26,694 nt of DNA from JBGOUJ01 sp041477005 (GCA_041477005.1 JBGOUJ010000027.1:1-26694); one strand, 5' to 3'; shown: positions 8,540 through 17,706, counted from the stretch's first letter. The notes: a model not told the origin generated them from the letters alone. Made by a program: numbers and translations.

Positions 8540-9211
8540 GTGGAGAAGCGGGCTTTTCGGGTGGGCGTGGCGGGGCCGGTGGGCTCGGGCAAGACGGCGC
8601 TGGTGGACCGGCTGAGCCGGCGGCTGTGCCCCCAGCACAGCCTGGCCGTCGTCACCAACGACATCTACACCAAAGAGGACGCCGAGTTCCTGCTGCGGCA
8701 GGGCACGCTGCCGGCGGAGCGTGTGCGGGGCGTCGAAACCGGCGGCTGCCCGCATGCGGCTATCCGGGAAGATGCTTCCATGAATCTGGAAGCGATCGCC
8801 GAGCTGGAGGATACCCTGCCGGGCCTGGAGCTGGTTTTTGTGGAAAGCGGCGGCGACAACCTGGCAGCGTCCTTCAGCCCCGACCTGGTCGATGTCTCGA
8901 TCTACGTGATCGACGTGGCGGGTGGGGACAAGATCCCGCGCAAGGGTGGGCCGGGCATCAAGCGCTCCGATCTGCTGGTGATCAACAAGACCGATTTGGC
9001 GCCTCACGTCGGCGCGTCGCTCGAAGTTATGGATCGAGACGCCCGCCGGATGCGCGGGGATCGCCCATTTCTGTTCACCAATTTGAAAGACGGGGTGGGA
9101 CTGGACGGCGTCGTCGAGTGGCTGGAGCGGCAAATGCAGGCCGGCGAGCGGCGCCCGCTGGTCGACGCTCATGCGCCTTCCGCCGGCGGTCACCGCCATC
9201 ACCATCATTGA
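8540..9211 (+). CDS. ureG: Urease accessory GTPase UreG (copy 2) with His-rich tail
   Basis: Second UreG, 223 aa with GTG start. Motifs: P-loop GPVGSGKT (12-19), Cys70-Pro-His72 in VETGGCPH, VESGGDN and NKTD. The C terminus ends GGHRHHHH, an extra metal-binding tail not found on copy 1; it may substitute for the UreE tail. The upstream frame (from 8423) is transposon-remnant sequence, so GTG at 8540 is preferred: it starts EKRAFRVGVAGPVG at the family N-terminus. Arg codons are mainly CGG and Pro mainly CCG, unlike ureG1. It leads an operon with the DinB-like gene 31 bases downstream. It was probably the original partner of ureF2-D-A-B-C, now separated from them by the insertion. Confidence 0.95.
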   Translation: MEKRAFRVGVAGPVGSGKTALVDRLSRRLCPQHSLAVVTNDIYTKEDAEFLLRQGTLPAERVRGVETGGCPHAAIREDASMNLEAIAELEDTLPGLELVFVESGGDNLAASFSPDLVDVSIYVIDVAGGDKIPRKGGPGIKRSDLLVINKTDLAPHVGASLEVMDRDARRMRGDRPFLFTNLKDGVGLDGVVEWLERQMQAGERRPLVDAHAPSAGGHRHHHH

Positions 9212-9242
9212 CTGGTGAGACTTATCCCACCGGGAGCGATCT

Positions 9243-9731
9243 ATGCGAGCACTGGAAGAGGTGCTGGCGTCGCTGGAGCGGGCGCCGGGGCTGGTCCGGG
9301 ATCTGGTTTCCGAGATGCCGGTCGATCTGCGCAAACGAAGGCGTCGGCCGGAGAAATGGTCGCTGCACGAGCACGCCTGCCACCTGGCGGCGGCCCAAGA
9401 TCTGTTTGAGGAGAGACTGGAGCGCATGCTCACAGAGGACAACCCGCTGATCCGGCCGTATCTTCCACACGAAGACGACGCTCCGGACCTGCTTCTGGCC
9501 ATGGACCTGGATACCGCGCTGGGCCGTCTCGAAGCCGGCCGCAAGCGCCTGGTGGAACGACTGCGCGGCCTGACGCCGGCCCAGTGGCGGCGCCCGGCCC
9601 GGCACGCCGAGTACGTCCGCTACACGGTCTACGTCATGTTCCGGCATCTCGCCCTGCACGACGGGCTGCACCTTTACCGCATGGAAGAGCTCCTGCTCGA
9701 GCCATCTTTCTTCGCCGAGGCAAGCGCATGA
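9243..9731 (+). CDS. DinB-like (DinB_2) family protein
   Basis: 162-aa predicted four-helix-bundle protein. KWSLHEHACHLAAAQDLFEERL (His47) and the later FRHLALHDGLHLYRMEEL (His135, His139, His143) give the spaced histidines typical of the DinB/YfiT metal site. Members include damage-induced proteins and thiol-dependent transferases; the substrate cannot be told here. GGGAG lies seven bases before the ATG. Its TGA overlaps the ATG of the dehydrogenase gene (ATGA), so the two are probably translated together and may share a pathway. Confidence 0.75.
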   Translation: MRALEEVLASLERAPGLVRDLVSEMPVDLRKRRRRPEKWSLHEHACHLAAAQDLFEERLERMLTEDNPLIRPYLPHEDDAPDLLLAMDLDTALGRLEAGRKRLVERLRGLTPAQWRRPARHAEYVRYTVYVMFRHLALHDGLHLYRMEELLLEPSFFAEASA

Positions 9732-10516
9732 ACCTGGAAAGACACTTTTCACTCGCCGGCCAGGTGGCCCTGGTGATCGGGGCGAGTCGCGGCATCGGAC
9801 AAGCGATCGCGGAGGGCCTGGGCGACGCGGGCGCCCACGTGGTGCTGGCGTCTCGCGGTCTCGACAAGCTGGAAGCGGCGGCCGCGCGAATGCGGGAGTG
9901 CGGCGCGCCGGCCTCGGCCCTGGCCCTCGACGTCACCGACCGGGCTTCCATCACGTCAGGTGTCGAGCGGGTGCTCCGCGATCACGGGCGCATCGACATC
10001 CTGGTCAACGTGGCGGGGACGAACATCCGTAAGCGCGCCGAAGATTACACGCCGGAGGAGTTCGATCACCTGCTGGCCACCAACCTGAAGGGTCTCTTCC
10101 AGGTGACTCAACTGGTCGGCGCCGAAATGAAACGGCGCCGGAAGGGCAAGATCATCAACATCGGGAGCCTGACCACCGGCTTCGCTTTTCCGTATCTGTC
10201 GATTTACGCCATCACCAAAGGCGGGCTGGGGCAGCTTTCGAAAGTGCTGGCTATCGAGTGGGCGCCGTATAACATCCAGGTCAACGTGATCGCCCCGGGC
10301 TTCATCGTCACCGATCTGAACCGGCACATGTGGCAGCGCGAGGATATGCTGGCCTGGCTGCGGTCCACGCAGGCCAACCCCAGGGTCGGCACGCCGGAGG
10401 ACATCGCCGGCACGGCCATCTTTCTCGCCTCGCCGGCTTCCGACTACATCACCGGCCAGGTGATCTACATCGACGGCGGAAAGTCGGCCGGCTCGCCGTG
10501 GCCGTTCGAGCCTTAG
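9728..10516 (+). CDS. Short-chain dehydrogenase/reductase (SDR)
   Basis: 262-aa classical SDR with a Rossmann fold using NAD(P)H. Visible are the cofactor loop GASRGIG (18-24), the NVAG motif (94-97), and the catalytic tetrad Asn119, Ser147, Tyr160 and Lys164 (YAITK). The C-terminal ITGQVIYIDGGKSAG is typical of the gluconate 5-dehydrogenase / 2-deoxygluconate 3-dehydrogenase branch, so a sugar-acid substrate is a reasonable guess, not a conclusion. The ATG at 9728 overlaps the previous stop. The gene converges on the minus-strand glycosyltransferase, with nine bases between the two stops. Confidence 0.92.
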   Translation: MNLERHFSLAGQVALVIGASRGIGQAIAEGLGDAGAHVVLASRGLDKLEAAAARMRECGAPASALALDVTDRASITSGVERVLRDHGRIDILVNVAGTNIRKRAEDYTPEEFDHLLATNLKGLFQVTQLVGAEMKRRRKGKIINIGSLTTGFAFPYLSIYAITKGGLGQLSKVLAIEWAPYNIQVNVIAPGFIVTDLNRHMWQREDMLAWLRSTQANPRVGTPEDIAGTAIFLASPASDYITGQVIYIDGGKSAGSPWPFEP

Positions 10517-10525
10517 GGCGAAGCC

Positions 10526-12463
10526 TCAGGCTTGTCCGGCTGCTTCCAGGCGTTCGCAGACCCGGCGGTAATTGGACGGCGTGATGAGCTGGAACCTCGG
10601 GTGCAGCCGGCTGATGCGCGAGACCTTCCGCGCCAGCTCCTCGGTCGGCAGCTCCGGCCCGGCCAGCCAGAGGTCTTTCCCATTCGCAATCCGCACCGGG
10701 ATCAACTGGAAAGCGCGGGCGAATCGCGCGGGTAGCCGCGCCAGCGCCTCTTCGGCCACGAACTCCAGCGGCTCGAACGGCAAACGGCGCTGAATCCCCA
10801 GCGCCGTGTAAAGCTGGAATTCGGAGAGGCATCCTTGATGAATCAGGTGCTCGCCGAGGCGCTCGCCGGGCTCCAGAGACCCCAGGGCCTGCTCCACCCG
10901 AACGGCCGGGAGCAGCCGCAGCTCAATCAGCAGCTCGCCTAACCGCGGCTCGTGCAGCCGCACCCCGCTCGTGGGGTAGCTGTGGTCGGTCTTCGCCCAG
11001 GGGAGCGCCCGCTTCCGAACACGGGCGCCGGCGAACAGCCCTACTGCCTTCACGGTGGCGGCGAAGTTGATCCAATTGCCCCAAACAAAGCGCAGCGGCG
11101 AGACAAGCGCCTGCCGCCAGCCGTAGACCACTCCGACCAGGCGCGCTCGGGAAAGCAGGTGCACCAGAATCAGGCCGGTGTTCAAAGCGAGCACCCACCA
11201 CACAAAGCGGTTCAGCACCAGCACCTGTGCCGGGACCCAGGAACCGCCCGTGGCCCTGGCCCACAGCCACCGCCCCAGTCCGTAGAGGAACAGCAGGTTG
11301 GCCAAGATCGTCAGCGGATTGCCCAACAGGCCCTTGCGATCGCGCCACAGCCAGTAGAGCTGGCCCTTTCCGCCGTCCCAGCCGATTTGCTGCCAGGTCT
11401 GAAGGGCAATGCCGGCGATCCAGCGCGCCCGCTGGCGAACCGCCTTCGAGAACTGCCGGGGAAAATACTCGCGCGTCGCTCCCAACGAGCCGGCGTCACC
11501 CAAAAGCCGGGCGTCCAGCAGGATCTGGGAACAGCCGAGTCGATGCAGATCGAGGCCGATGCGGTAGTCCTCGGTGAGGGTGTCCGGGTGGAACAGTTGA
11601 TCGCCGTTGTTCCAGGCCAGGCGATCGAGCGCCGCGCGGCGGTACGCGGTCCCAACGCCACAGGAAGGCAGAAAGCCGCCCAGGGCGGTCCGCACCTGCA
11701 ATTCCCTCAAATGGGATCGGGAAAACTCCTCGCAGTAGACGCCGTGGGTGAATTCCCACCACGGGGTGGGCAGCGGCAGGACCGGCACCTGCACCATGTC
11801 GTAGCGCTCCGCGTAGCGATTGATCCATTGGAGCGACCGCGGGTGGATCAGGTCCTCCGCGTCGTGGTGCAAGACGATGTCGAAACGGCTGCCGCTCTTT
11901 TCTTCGTGCGCCAGGACGCCCTGGTAGACCCAGTTGAGGCAATCCGCCTTGTAAGTGGGGCCGTCGCGCGGACACACCACAAGGTGAAGGCGGGGATGCT
12001 TTTTCTCGCAGGCCATCACGCGGCCGAGCGTGGCGTGGTCGTTGGGATAGACGCCGACGAAGACTTCGTAGCTCGAATACCGGATGGCGGCGAGGTTATG
12101 GTCGAGCATGCGCTCGATCACGGCGTCCTCGCGCCAGGCGGGAATGAGAAGGGCGATCCTCTTTTCGGGAAGTGGGTCGGGAGGCGGGCTGGGAAGGGCA
12201 CTGGGACGAGGGCTGGTAGGCAGGCCGGAAAGAAGGCTGGGAAGCGTGCCGGCCAGAGGGCTGGGAGGCAAGCTGGGAAGCGCAAGGGGGGGCGCGGGGA
12301 CCGATTCGTCGCCAGGGACAGGCGCAAGCCGCCCGCGGCGCCTCCGGGCCATGCTGAACCAGATGGCGCAAAGGTCCAGGAAAAGATCGTCCAGGCCGCT
12401 CAGCAGCACCCACACGGCGAGGGGCGCGAGCATACCGGCTGCCAGCCGGTCCAGCCAGTGCAT
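10526..12463 (-). CDS. NfrB-like family 2 glycosyltransferase with C-terminal MshEN domain
   Basis: 645 aa. The order is an N-terminal membrane helix (about 10-37), a Pro/Ser/Leu linker (46-100), a GT-A domain beginning KRIALLIPAWRE, with HHDAEDL as the DxD-like metal site, the TEDYRIGLDLH acceptor motif and the QRARWIAG (Q/RxxRW) motif. Three or more membrane helices follow (about 380-470). A C-terminal domain then has two copies of the RLGExLIxxxxLxxxxLxxAL pattern (about 505-560), as in the MshEN/GSPII_E_N domain that can bind cyclic di-GMP. The layout matches NfrB (phage N4 adsorption protein B), a c-di-GMP-responsive exopolysaccharide enzyme. No nfrA is present here. The next genes upstream are also membrane proteins. 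Confidence 0.88.
   Translation of the reverse strand: MHWLDRLAAGMLAPLAVWVLLSGLDDLFLDLCAIWFSMARRRRGRLAPVPGDESVPAPPLALPSLPPSPLAGTLPSLLSGLPTSPRPSALPSPPPDPLPEKRIALLIPAWREDAVIERMLDHNLAAIRYSSYEVFVGVYPNDHATLGRVMACEKKHPRLHLVVCPRDGPTYKADCLNWVYQGVLAHEEKSGSRFDIVLHHDAEDLIHPRSLQWINRYAERYDMVQVPVLPLPTPWWEFTHGVYCEEFSRSHLRELQVRTALGGFLPSCGVGTAYRRAALDRLAWNNGDQLFHPDTLTEDYRIGLDLHRLGCSQILLDARLLGDAGSLGATREYFPRQFSKAVRQRARWIAGIALQTWQQIGWDGGKGQLYWLWRDRKGLLGNPLTILANLLFLYGLGRWLWARATGGSWVPAQVLVLNRFVWWVLALNTGLILVHLLSRARLVGVVYGWRQALVSPLRFVWGNWINFAATVKAVGLFAGARVRKRALPWAKTDHSYPTSGVRLHEPRLGELLIELRLLPAVRVEQALGSLEPGERLGEHLIHQGCLSEFQLYTALGIQRRLPFEPLEFVAEEALARLPARFARAFQLIPVRIANGKDLWLAGPELPTEELARKVSRISRLHPRFQLITPSNYRRVCERLEAAGQA
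12170..12290. repeat. Purine-rich repeats encoding the Pro/Ser linker of the glycosyltransferase
   Basis: Plus strand shows degenerate GGCTGGGAAG and GGGAGGCAAGCTGGGAAGCG units. They encode LPSLPPSP-like residues, keep frame, and resemble the coding minisatellite in ureF2. Confidence 0.55.
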
Positions 12464-12515
12464 TGCTGCGATAAATCGAAAGCCGGAATAATTCTATGGA
12501 ATTTTCCGAAAGAAA

Positions 12516-12667
12516 TCAATATTCGTGGAGCGCGGGGAGCGCCGGCCCAGCAGCAGGCGCGGGGCCCCCGACCGGCGTCAGGTGTACGGCGGCCAAAGCC
12601 AGAAGATAGCAAGAGCCGCCCAGGTAGAGCGTTTGAGCCAGGCCCAGGTGGATGGCGAAGAGACCGC
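12516..12667 (-). pseudogene. Out-of-frame C-terminal tail of the spermidine-synthase-like gene
   Basis: In a different frame from the main gene, the sequence continues the expected last membrane helix: LFAIHLGLAQTLYLGG, then SCYLLALAAVHLTPVG, ending at TGA 12516. The main frame turns into non-family sequence after SSVLGSVAAV (around 12665). A one-base loss in the GC run at 12660-12670 would explain it. It could be a real mutation or a sequencing error. Confidence 0.7.
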
Positions 12668-14890
12668 CGCCACCGAGCCGAGCACGCTGGATGCTGAATT
12701 CATCGCCCAGGCCCAGCGGATGGCCGAAGGGTAAGTCTTCTGCAGCCGCCGCAAGCCGCTCGGAAACGGCAAGCCCATGACGAATCCGGCCGGAAACAGA
12801 AGCAACACCGTCAAGGCGCACTTGACCGCGAGCGGAAGCCCCACCCCGGCCTGCAACACCAGCGGGACCACGAGGCCGAGCAATGCCACCACCAGCGCCG
12901 CCGCGGCCAGGGCGAAAGTGAGAGGGCGATCGTCCTCCCCGATCAACCGCCGGCTGGCGAAGCTGCCCAGACCGGTAGCCGCCAGCAGAGAGAACACCAC
13001 CACGGTCAGCGAATAGGTCGGCTGGCCCAGGAACAGCACGAATTTCTGAATCAAGCCCACCTCCACCATGATGAATCCGACGCCAATGGCGAAGAAATAC
13101 GCCAGGTGGACGAACGCCCTCGGCTCGCGGGGCAGGCGGGCCCCCAGCAACAGCGGCGGCAGCAGCAGGATCACGGCCGTCGCCACCAGGCTCGCTCCCA
13201 GCAGCACGAACAACATCATCACCCCCATGTTGATCTTCACGTCCTCGCTGGCGTGGTGGGTTATGAAGCTCCGCAGCTCCCGGGAGCGCACCGTGTAAAA
13301 GAAGAAAGGCCGATTGTCGGTGACCGGCGTTACGTCATAGCGGTACTGCGCCAGGAACCGGTCCGGGTCGCCGCCCACGAGCAGATCGGTGAAGGCATTG
13401 GGGATGCGCTCGCCGGGCACGTAGACCGCCGGCATGTGGGTCGCGTGCATCGGCTGGCGGGCGCGGGCGATCTCCTCGGATGTAAACGGGGTGCGCTTGA
13501 CGAGCACCGTGTCGCGCGATCCGTAGCCGGTCGCGTCCTGCGGCCCTTCCCGCGCGATGAGGAAGTGACGCCACGGCTCCGGCGCCCCCAGCCTTCGCAG
13601 CGCCTCCACGCCCAGAGACACCACCCGCAGCGACTCCCGCGGCGGCTCGAACCCCCAGCGCGTGATCGCCAGCAGCCCGTCGTCGGTGAGGTGCCGCAGA
13701 TAATCGACAAAGGCCTCGGCGGTGTAGAGGTTGTTCTCGGTCAGGGCGAAGGCGCCGGCGGCGGTGGAGGCCCAGGTGTCGACCAGCGTCATCTGGATCA
13801 CCTGGTATTTTTCCTCCGAGCGGCGCACGTAGCTGCGGCCGTCTTCGACGTGGATGTGCACGTCCGGCCGGCCGTAGAGGTTGTGGCTGGCCTGGGCAAA
13901 GCGCCCGCGCATGATGTCGTTGATGATGATCGGGTTGACCTCAACGCCGGTCACGTCCCGGCTGCCGGAGGCTAAAGCGCGCGCCACATCATAGCCGCCG
14001 CCGGGGCCGATGACCAAAGTCTTGGCGCCGGGCCGGACCAGGTAGGGCAGGCCCGGTCCGCTGCGCAGCATCTCGGCGCGGTCCGCCGGGCTGAGGAAAT
14101 CGATGGCCACGGTGGCAATGTCGGTCTCCGCATCGGCGTCGATAAAGATGGCGTTACCCCGCACGGCCACCCGCGAGAAGGAGTTCCAGCGGGAAAACGT
14201 CTCGTGCTGCAGCCGCTCTCCTTTGGCGAAGCGCAGGTCCACCCACCGGGTGCGCAGGTTGAACCCGATGAAAACGGCGGCGATCGCCGCCAGCCCCAGG
14301 CAAAAGCGCGCGGCGCGGGACCGCTCTCCGGCAGCGTACCAAAAGGCGCCCGCCAGCCCATAAAGCGCCGCCGCGGTGAGCACCGCGTTGGGACCTCCCG
14401 TCAGGTTGAGCAGCGGCACCAGCAACAGGCATCCGGCGCTCGCGCCGAGCAGATCGAAGAAGTAAACCCGATCCACTCGCTCGACGGTCTCCGAAATAGC
14501 CAGCGAAATCACGGCGCCGGCGAGGAAGAATGGCAAGGCTGAGACAAAGTAAATCAGCGCCAGCCGCTCCGCGTTCTTGTAGGTCGCCTGCAGGCTGACG
14601 TGCTGGTCGAGCACGATCAGCAGCACCAGGGCCGTTACCGCGATGTTCAGGGCGGAGAGCAGCCCCAGCCGCCCCCATAGCGCGGCCGCCGAGCGCGGGC
14701 CGGCCAGGTAGTAGGAGAAAATGGCCCCCGCCCCGAGGCCGAACAGCGCCACCGAAATGGCCATGAAGGCGAAGTGATAGAACAGCACCACCGAAAAGAT
14801 GCGGGTCAGGGCCAGCTCGAGCAACAGCGTGGCCATGGTGGTTGTGGCCACGCCCAGGTAGATCCGCGGCCAGGCGGGGGAAGGGGTCAT
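12578..14890 (-). CDS. Polytopic membrane protein with spermidine-synthase-like domain (C-terminal frameshift)
   Basis: 770 aa as read. The N-terminal third has about seven membrane helices, starting IYLGVATTTMATLLLELALTR. The middle holds a Rossmann-type domain like spermidine synthase or methyltransferases: VIGPGGGYDVARALA (SAM-like site), VTGVEVNPII and VEDGRSYVR, then MTLVDTWASTAAGAFALTENNLYT. More helices follow. Such proteins are widespread in Acidobacteria and no polyamine activity is established. The ATG at 14890 overlaps the stop of the next upstream gene (ATGA). The family's last helix is found in another frame (12516-12667), so the true product probably ends at 12516 and the stop at 12578 follows a frameshift. 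Confidence 0.88.
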   Translation of the reverse strand: MTPSPAWPRIYLGVATTTMATLLLELALTRIFSVVLFYHFAFMAISVALFGLGAGAIFSYYLAGPRSAAALWGRLGLLSALNIAVTALVLLIVLDQHVSLQATYKNAERLALIYFVSALPFFLAGAVISLAISETVERVDRVYFFDLLGASAGCLLLVPLLNLTGGPNAVLTAAALYGLAGAFWYAAGERSRAARFCLGLAAIAAVFIGFNLRTRWVDLRFAKGERLQHETFSRWNSFSRVAVRGNAIFIDADAETDIATVAIDFLSPADRAEMLRSGPGLPYLVRPGAKTLVIGPGGGYDVARALASGSRDVTGVEVNPIIINDIMRGRFAQASHNLYGRPDVHIHVEDGRSYVRRSEEKYQVIQMTLVDTWASTAAGAFALTENNLYTAEAFVDYLRHLTDDGLLAITRWGFEPPRESLRVVSLGVEALRRLGAPEPWRHFLIAREGPQDATGYGSRDTVLVKRTPFTSEEIARARQPMHATHMPAVYVPGERIPNAFTDLLVGGDPDRFLAQYRYDVTPVTDNRPFFFYTVRSRELRSFITHHASEDVKINMGVMMLFVLLGASLVATAVILLLPPLLLGARLPREPRAFVHLAYFFAIGVGFIMVEVGLIQKFVLFLGQPTYSLTVVVFSLLAATGLGSFASRRLIGEDDRPLTFALAAAALVVALLGLVVPLVLQAGVGLPLAVKCALTVLLLFPAGFVMGLPFPSGLRRLQKTYPSAIRWAWAMNSASSVLGSVAAVSSPSTWAWLKRSTWAALAIFWLWPPYT

Positions 14891-15801
14891 CCAACCTCGT
14901 AATAGGGGACGCGAAGCCGGCCCGTCACGTATACATACAGGGAAAAGACTTCCACGGCGAAGGCCGGGAATCCGAGGAAGCCGGCGGCGGGCATCTCAAA
15001 AATCTTGGCACCTTGACCGATGGGAAAAATGTAGATCCATTTGGCGGTCGCCCAGTAATTACAGAATTCCCAGAGGAAGCCACAAACGCCGCCGGCGGCC
15101 AGCAGGGCCCAGAGCCGGCGGCGGCTCCCCCGGGAAAAATCTCCCAGTATGCTGGAACCCCGAGCTTGATAGTTTAGCGGATCGAGCAGAAAAGCAAAAC
15201 CCAGCCACGCGGATCCAAACAGGTAAGAACCCGCCGCGGCCGGCAGCACTAGCGGAAGGATCATTAGAAACAGCCCCACCAGGATCAACGGGCGGGGAGG
15301 CAGAGCCAGGGGGCGTGCCGGCCGCTCGCGAAACTGCGTGGCGAGCAGGAAGTCGGCCGTCTCGAGCACGGCCGGCCAAATCGTGGCGAACGACCAGAGG
15401 TAGCCGAGCAGGCGCGGGGCCGCGTTCCGGGGCAGGCCGACGTATTGCCAATTCCGCAACCGGAGATTGTAGGCTTCGAAGATCAGCCAGAGCGGGATCG
15501 AGAGCAGCGCCATCCAGGCGAATGCCCGCGGCTCGCTCGCCACGAGCGACCGCCCGCGCACGCTCCAGACGGCGCTGTCGATGGCCAGGATGTAGCCGGT
15601 CCAGAAAAGGGGGGTCAAATAGAGCAGCACCGCCCCGACCCGGAGCGCCGCCAGGGCCGCCGCCAAGGCGATCAGCAGCAGTCCGAGCAAGCCCCAGAGC
15701 GCCGGCGGCCGCTGCCGCCGGGTCCCCCGGTTAGTCCGCCAATAATTCCAGGCGAGCCAGCCAACCGAGGCGCCGCACAGCGCCGTTCCCAGCAGGGGCA
15801 T
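14887..15801 (-). CDS. Polytopic membrane protein of unknown function
   Basis: 304 aa from ATG 15801, with about seven to eight hydrophobic helices (for example WGLLGLLLIALAAALAALR, VGLFLMILPLVLPAAAGSYL and the FLWEFCNYWATAKWIY region). I do not recognise a catalytic motif; the WEFxNYW motif and the start of the last third look conserved. The ATG at 15801 has GGGGAAGG about twelve bases upstream. The frame stays open to 15939 but that stretch is low-complexity Arg/Leu/Pro. It overlaps the spermidine-synthase-like gene by four bases, so the two are likely co-expressed and may act together in the membrane. Confidence 0.75.
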   Translation of the reverse strand: MPLLGTALCGASVGWLAWNYWRTNRGTRRQRPPALWGLLGLLLIALAAALAALRVGAVLLYLTPLFWTGYILAIDSAVWSVRGRSLVASEPRAFAWMALLSIPLWLIFEAYNLRLRNWQYVGLPRNAAPRLLGYLWSFATIWPAVLETADFLLATQFRERPARPLALPPRPLILVGLFLMILPLVLPAAAGSYLFGSAWLGFAFLLDPLNYQARGSSILGDFSRGSRRRLWALLAAGGVCGFLWEFCNYWATAKWIYIFPIGQGAKIFEMPAAGFLGFPAFAVEVFSLYVYVTGRLRVPYYEVG

Positions 15802-15986
15802 ATCAAAGTGTACCTTCCCCGGCCCAGCCTCACCCAAGCGGAGGAGCGGAGGAAGCCGAGGAGCCGGGGGAGCGGGCCGAAGTAGTAGTAATCTCTCCCT
15901 CTGTTCCCCGGCAGGCGGCCTTTTTCCATCCAGGAGCACTTCCTGGAACTGACTCAGGGGACCATCCCGTTAGGAGGAGTTCCATG

Positions 15987-17048
15987 TCAGCGGCATCCGT
16001 CGCCCGGCAGCGCCTTCGATTCGCGTTGCAGTTTTATCAGCAGCCCGCCGATTCCAGCACAGACCACCCAGTTAAGAGCCGACCACGGCGGCTCCAATAT
16101 GTGCAGCATCCACAGGGGGGCGCCTACAAGCAGCGCGAGGAACGTTTTGGGGTGGCTGTGCTCGATGCCATAAATCGGCAGCAGGAATGCTATCAGATCG
16201 TACTGCAGGGTATGCGGGCCGAGCAGGATCGAAGCTATGAGGCAGGTCATAAAGTCCTGCCGGAAACCCCGTCCTAGCAGCCGCAATACTCCCGCCGCGA
16301 GTGCGAGCGAGGTTACCACCGACAGTCTCGCATCGGGAATCCCGATCCCGTGGAGGAAGCCGGTAACGTTGGGCATCCAATGCTTCCTCACCTGATCGTG
16401 GGCTATTAAATCTCGGTACTGAGAATAGGCCGTCCGCAAATTGGCAGGGCCGATCACCAGCAGCGATATCAGCCCCAGGATGGCTAGCGCGCCCAGCAGG
16501 GAGCGCAGCACTCCTGGGCGGTTACGCCATAACGACACCGGCAGAAGGAGACGTGCCACGGGCTTTTGAAAGCAGAGCGCCAGAAAGGCCCCAGCTAGCG
16601 GACGACCACGCAAAGCCAAGCTGTAGCCGCCGATCAGCAAGAGAAGCTGAATCCCGCCGTCCTGGGAAACTCCGAAATTGATAAGCAGCGGGAAGAATAA
16701 AGCAGAGGCCAGCAGATTTTTCGCTCCTAGTTCCGCGAGCAGCCAGAGCGAAACGACGATGCTAACGAGGTTCAGGATTTCCCATGCCACGTCGAAGCGC
16801 GGCAGCAGCGTCAGCGGGTGCAGCGCGGCCGCGTAAAATGGCGCACGGTAGAACGGTATCCAGGGGCAAGGCTTCTGAATCTCAACCTGCAAACTGCGGT
16901 CGTAAAGATTCGGTCCGGCGAGAGCGCCGCCCGTCAGAAACACCCGCAGGTCGTTCATGCGGCAGACCTGAGGCGAGCAATGGCGGGCGAGAAGGAGCAC
17001 CGCCGTGACGGCGGCAATCTGAAGAGCGGCGCTGATCTTGCTTATCAC
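15987..17048 (-). CDS. GT87/DUF2029-like membrane glycosyltransferase
   Basis: 353 aa with about nine to ten hydrophobic helices. Family-like points are the early periplasmic segment with DLRVFLTGGALAGPNLYDR, the YRAPFYAAALHPLTLLP loop, and a late GPHTLQYDLIAFLLPIYG stretch (compare SPHxxxYDL in GT87/DUF2029). These enzymes use polyprenyl-linked mannose or arabinose donors, so it may add sugars to an envelope glycan, in line with the NfrB-like enzyme two genes downstream. The gene is separated by 185 bases from the next coding start, and two hairpins lie in its leader. The family call is moderate, from pattern only. Confidence 0.7.
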   Translation of the reverse strand: MISKISAALQIAAVTAVLLLARHCSPQVCRMNDLRVFLTGGALAGPNLYDRSLQVEIQKPCPWIPFYRAPFYAAALHPLTLLPRFDVAWEILNLVSIVVSLWLLAELGAKNLLASALFFPLLINFGVSQDGGIQLLLLIGGYSLALRGRPLAGAFLALCFQKPVARLLLPVSLWRNRPGVLRSLLGALAILGLISLLVIGPANLRTAYSQYRDLIAHDQVRKHWMPNVTGFLHGIGIPDARLSVVTSLALAAGVLRLLGRGFRQDFMTCLIASILLGPHTLQYDLIAFLLPIYGIEHSHPKTFLALLVGAPLWMLHILEPPWSALNWVVCAGIGGLLIKLQRESKALPGDGCR

Positions 17049-17588
17049 GCAGGCGCTACACCTGGAGCTTCAATTCCCCCGTACAGCTATGGGGGCGCCG
17101 TCTCTCGATGACCTCGGCAAAGTGCTCTCCGGCTTCCACCCACCTCTCCCGGCGGCCTGGCGTCCTTGTTCGACAGCCTCGGCGAGCCAGCGCTCGTGTT
17201 CCAGGAGAGCATCCAACCGGGATTTCCGTCGATAACCCCGTCGGCTCTGTCAAGACACACCTGCGAAAGTATACACCAGACCGCCTCTGCGTGGACTGTT
17301 GAGGCCGGGTTTTTCACACCGGCAGCCTCTGGCCACCCCGAAGCCACCAGTTCTGGCCGTCCGGGGTAACGGTAAGCACCCGGACAGCCCCTTCCCGATG
17401 CCGTCTCTCAGACACCGGTCCGTCTTGAACCTCCTTCCTGAGCGATTTTCTCGGGCCACCACTGCCTCGACTATCCCACCGGCACCGGCAGCGCCCAGAT
17501 CCGCCGCAGGATCGGGGGAGCGGGAAGACTTGCGACCCACTGCCGTTTTTCACTACAGTGGAGGAGACGTTGCCTGTAAATCGTTGAC
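17049..17588. other. Intergenic stretch without a secure gene
   Basis: No intact gene. On the minus strand at about 17140-17240 two neighbouring frames read SRLDALLEHERWLAEAVEQG and then RERWVEAGEHFAEVIERR, which together resemble a small helical antitoxin-like protein broken by a frameshift. The reading is speculative. Otherwise I see only short hairpins. Confidence 0.3.
17076..17095 (-). promoter_or_regulatory. Hairpin in the leader of the GT87-like gene
   Basis: CCCCCATA and TACGGGGG pair over eight positions (one G-U) around a four-base loop, 28 bases upstream of the start at 17048. A second weaker stem (CAGGTG/CGCCTG) lies closer to the start. No T-tract follows. Confidence 0.3.
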
Positions 17589-17664
<76 letters not shown>

Positions 17665-17706
17665 TTCCCTGCGCTTGGCGGGCACGCGCAGCGCAGCAGC
17701 GGCGGC

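Noticed and set aside
15802..15939. 46-residue extension of the polytopic membrane protein
   Set aside because: Low-complexity Arg/Leu/Pro sequence, and a better start with a ribosome-binding site exists at 15801.
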